A stretch of DNA of 6,240 bases from Campylobacterales bacterium (lineage in GTDB: Bacteria; Campylobacterota; Campylobacteria; Campylobacterales; Arcobacteraceae). The stretch covers positions 1 through 6,240 of the forward strand of contig JAIELU010000160.1 of the NCBI GenBank assembly GCA_019752775.1. Reading direction: 5' to 3'. The translations under genes were made by a program, and so were the position numbers. The notes under the pieces are model-generated. The model had not been told where the DNA came from. It worked only from the letters and a program-made list of their open reading frames with translations, and did no database searches. Of the stretch, positions 4,332 through 6,240 are shown in pieces (position 1 is the first letter of the stretch; every line of letters begins with the position of its first letter).

Positions 4332-6240
4332 GCAAAAAGAATCATATCATTAATCTTTTTATTTATCATTATTTATTTCCAATTTTCCACTTTTGAAAGT
4401 GGTCAAGATGTAGTTGGAAATGTTGGATATGTTTTTTCAGATTATTCACATAAATATTTTGGATATTTATCATATGTTAGTTTATTTTTATTTATCTACA
4501 TTTTGTATATTATAAATTTTAAAAATATAAAACAAAGAGATTTAATTTTAAATATATTAGTTGTATTTTTATTACTTTTTGTATGTTTAATTTTACAGGC
4601 ATTACTTATTGAAAATCCTTATCAAAGGGGAGAAATTGGTAATATTTTAGTTGATAGTTTAAGTCCAATAATAGGACGAGCTGGACTTTATTTTTTTGTT
4701 TTAGTTGGATTTATAATCTCTGTAATAGTTTTATTTGAAAATTCAGAATTTGAACTAAAAGACTTACATAAACTAAAGAATAAAATAAAACTAAGAAATA
4801 GTCTAAATATTAAAAAAATAGAAAATAAAAATAGAGAAAAAAGAAATGAAGAAATTAATCAAACTGTTTATAAAAATATAGAAAAAAAATTAGATAAAAA
4901 TATTTTAGAAATAAAAGCAATAGAATCTAATACTAAAAAGATTACTCCTCAGGTTTTTACAAAAGAAGAAACAAAAGAAGAAGAATCTTTTGATAACTCA
5001 TTATTTGATGAAAAATATGTAGAAAAAACAAATGCTGAATCACATAATTTAATAGTTGAAGAATTAGAAGAAAATAAAAAATTATTAGATCAAATAGAAT
5101 TAGGTAAAACAGAAAAACCAAAAAATTTCAAATTACCTCCAAGTTCATTTTTTCAAGATTCTCCAAAAGATAATAAATCAAAAGTATCAGAAGCTTTTAT
5201 TGACCAAAAAATTGCAGATTTACTTGATAAGTTAGCGATGTTTAAAATTGATGGTGATGTTGTGCGAACTTATACAGGTCCCGTTGTTACAACTTTTGAG
5301 TTTAAACCAGCTCCAAATGTAAAAGTATCAAAGATTTTAGGTCTTCAAGATGATTTAGCAATGGCGCTTAAGGCTCAAACTATTAGGATTCAAGCTCCAA
5401 TTCCTGGGAAAGATGTTGTTGGTATTGAAGTTCCAAACGAAGATACTCAAACTATTTATTTAAAAGAATTGCTTGATAGTGAGATTTTTCAAAATTCAAA
5501 ATCTCCATTAACTATGATTTTAGGAAAAGATATTGTTGGTAAACCATTTATTACGGACCTTAAAAAACTTCCTCACTTACTAATTGCTGGTACTACGGGT
5601 TCAGGAAAATCAGTGGGAATAAATTCAATGATTTTATCGTTGCTTTATAAAAATTCACCAGATAATTTAAGACTTGTAATGATTGATCCAAAAATGCTTG
5701 AGTTTTCAATGTATAACGACATTCCTCATCTTTTAACTCCTGTTATTACAAAAGCAGGTGATGCTATAAATGCCTTAGCAAATATGGTTTCAGAAATGGA
5801 GAGACGATATACTTTAATGTCTAAAACTAAAACAAAAAATATTGAAAATTATAACGATAAAGCAAAAGTTGAAGGTTATGACACTATGCCTTATATCGTT
5901 GTAGTAATCGATGAATTAGCAGATTTAATGATGACAAGCGGAAAAGATGTGGAGTATTCAATTGCAAGACTTGCTCAAATGGCAAGAGCTTCTGGAATTC
6001 ACTTAATTGTGGCGACGCAAAGACCATCTGTTGATGTTGTAACTGGACTTATTAAAGCAAATCTTCCAAGTAGATTATCTTATAAAGTAGGGCAAAGAAT
6101 AGATTCTAAAATTATCTTAGATTCTATGGGAGCTGAGTCTTTATTAGGTAAAGGAGATATGTTATTTACACCTCCTGGAATGTCTGGACTTGTACGAATT
6201 CATGCTCCTTGGTCAACAGAAACAGAGATTGAAAAAGTTG
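4329..6240 (+). CDS. ftsK: DNA translocase FtsK (3' end beyond the window)
   Basis: FtsK is the septum-located motor that links cell division to chromosome dimer resolution and terminus segregation. The frame is open from 4314 through the window edge, giving 637 residues if counted from ATA at 4329. Four hydrophobic helices (about 5-22, 46-63, 72-93 and 119-136) form the membrane anchor. A charged Lys/Glu/Asn-rich linker (about 137-285) follows, then the alpha part of the motor (GDVVRTYTGPVVTTFEF). The RecA-like beta part has Walker A GTTGSGKS (421-428) and Walker B VVVIDELAD with D528-E529, then ARASGIHL and ATQRPSVDVVTGLIKANLPSR. The rest of the motor and any gamma DNA-reading domain lie outside the window. 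The start is odd: before codon 304 (ATG at 5238) the only ATG, GTG or TTG is TTG at 4503, which would remove the first helix and has no ribosome binding site. ATA 4329 or ATT 4326 is therefore the best start. The family assignment is certain; the exact start is not. Confidence 0.93.
   Translation, partial: MAKRIISLIFLFIIIYFQFSTFESGQDVVGNVGYVFSDYSHKYFGYLSYVSLFLFIYILYIINFKNIKQRDLILNILVVFLLLFVCLILQALLIENPYQRGEIGNILVDSLSPIIGRAGLYFFVLVGFIISVIVLFENSEFELKDLHKLKNKIKLRNSLNIKKIENKNREKRNEEINQTVYKNIEKKLDKNILEIKAIESNTKKITPQVFTKEETKEEESFDNSLFDEKYVEKTNAESHNLIVEELEENKKLLDQIELGKTEKPKNFKLPPSSFFQDSPKDNKSKVSEAFIDQKIADLLDKLAMFKIDGDVVRTYTGPVVTTFEFKPAPNVKVSKILGLQDDLAMALKAQTIRIQAPIPGKDVVGIEVPNEDTQTIYLKELLDSEIFQNSKSPLTMILGKDIVGKPFITDLKKLPHLLIAGTTGSGKSVGINSMILSLLYKNSPDNLRLVMIDPKMLEFSMYNDIPHLLTPVITKAGDAINALANMVSEMERRYTLMSKTKTKNIENYNDKAKVEGYDTMPYIVVVIDELADLMMTSGKDVEYSIARLAQMARASGIHLIVATQRPSVDVVTGLIKANLPSRLSYKVGQRIDSKIILDSMGAESLLGKGDMLFTPPGMSGLVRIHAPWSTETEIEKV

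Noticed and set aside
4503..4505. TTG as the start of ftsK
   Set aside because: It has no ribosome binding site and would discard the first membrane helix and part of the second, although the frame is open and family-like from 4332 on.
1..6240. A new defence, mobile-element, CRISPR or biosynthetic system
   Set aside because: All long open stretches belong to known housekeeping or signalling families. No spaced repeats, transposase, integrase, tRNA or attachment site was seen.

Overview
The window is strongly AT-rich and tightly packed, with every gene on the + strand. Protein features (an EAL protein of the 'xAxYV' type, the IlvB/IlvN/LpxD sequences, a Lys/Glu/Asn-rich FtsK linker) and the order ilv large subunit - ilv small subunit - lpxD point to a Campylobacterota genome. 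Arcobacter/Aliarcobacter and relatives are the best guess, inferred from sequence character only. As I recall, the same ilv-ilv-lpxD order occurs in Campylobacter jejuni.

Layout: (1) nt 1-110 holds the possible 3' end of an unrecognised upstream gene (nt 3-92) and no GGDEF core. (2) nt 111-1049 is a cyclic-di-GMP type protein that keeps only the last third of a GGDEF domain followed by a whole EAL domain; it looks 5'-truncated and has lost one conserved EAL active-site glutamate. (3) An 81-nt gap carries a possible promoter and a good ribosome binding site. (4) ilvB (1131-2834) and ilvN (2834-3331) encode the catalytic and regulatory subunits of acetohydroxyacid synthase; they overlap by one base (TAATG) and are translationally coupled. 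(5) A perfect 28-bp palindrome followed by T residues, a very likely intrinsic terminator, covers the ilvN stop codon. (6) lpxD (3371-4318) encodes the lipid A N-acyltransferase. (7) ftsK starts about 10 nt after the lpxD stop and runs off the window at 6240; it encodes the membrane-anchored DNA translocase of the divisome.

The ilv pair makes the first common intermediates of valine, leucine and isoleucine. lpxD serves outer-membrane lipid A synthesis, and ftsK serves septation and chromosome segregation. lpxD and ftsK have no terminator between them and probably share a transcript; ilvBN is separated from them by the terminator hairpin.

This is mainly a housekeeping region and I found no new defence, mobile or biosynthetic system. 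The points worth a second look are: ftsK has no ATG, GTG or TTG start that keeps its first membrane helix, and seems to begin at ATA or ATT; the GGDEF-EAL gene is truncated and its active site altered; the valine-site glycine of IlvN is replaced by asparagine; and the terminator palindrome is fused to the ilvN stop, with a perfect TATAAT next to it, close to the lpxD start.
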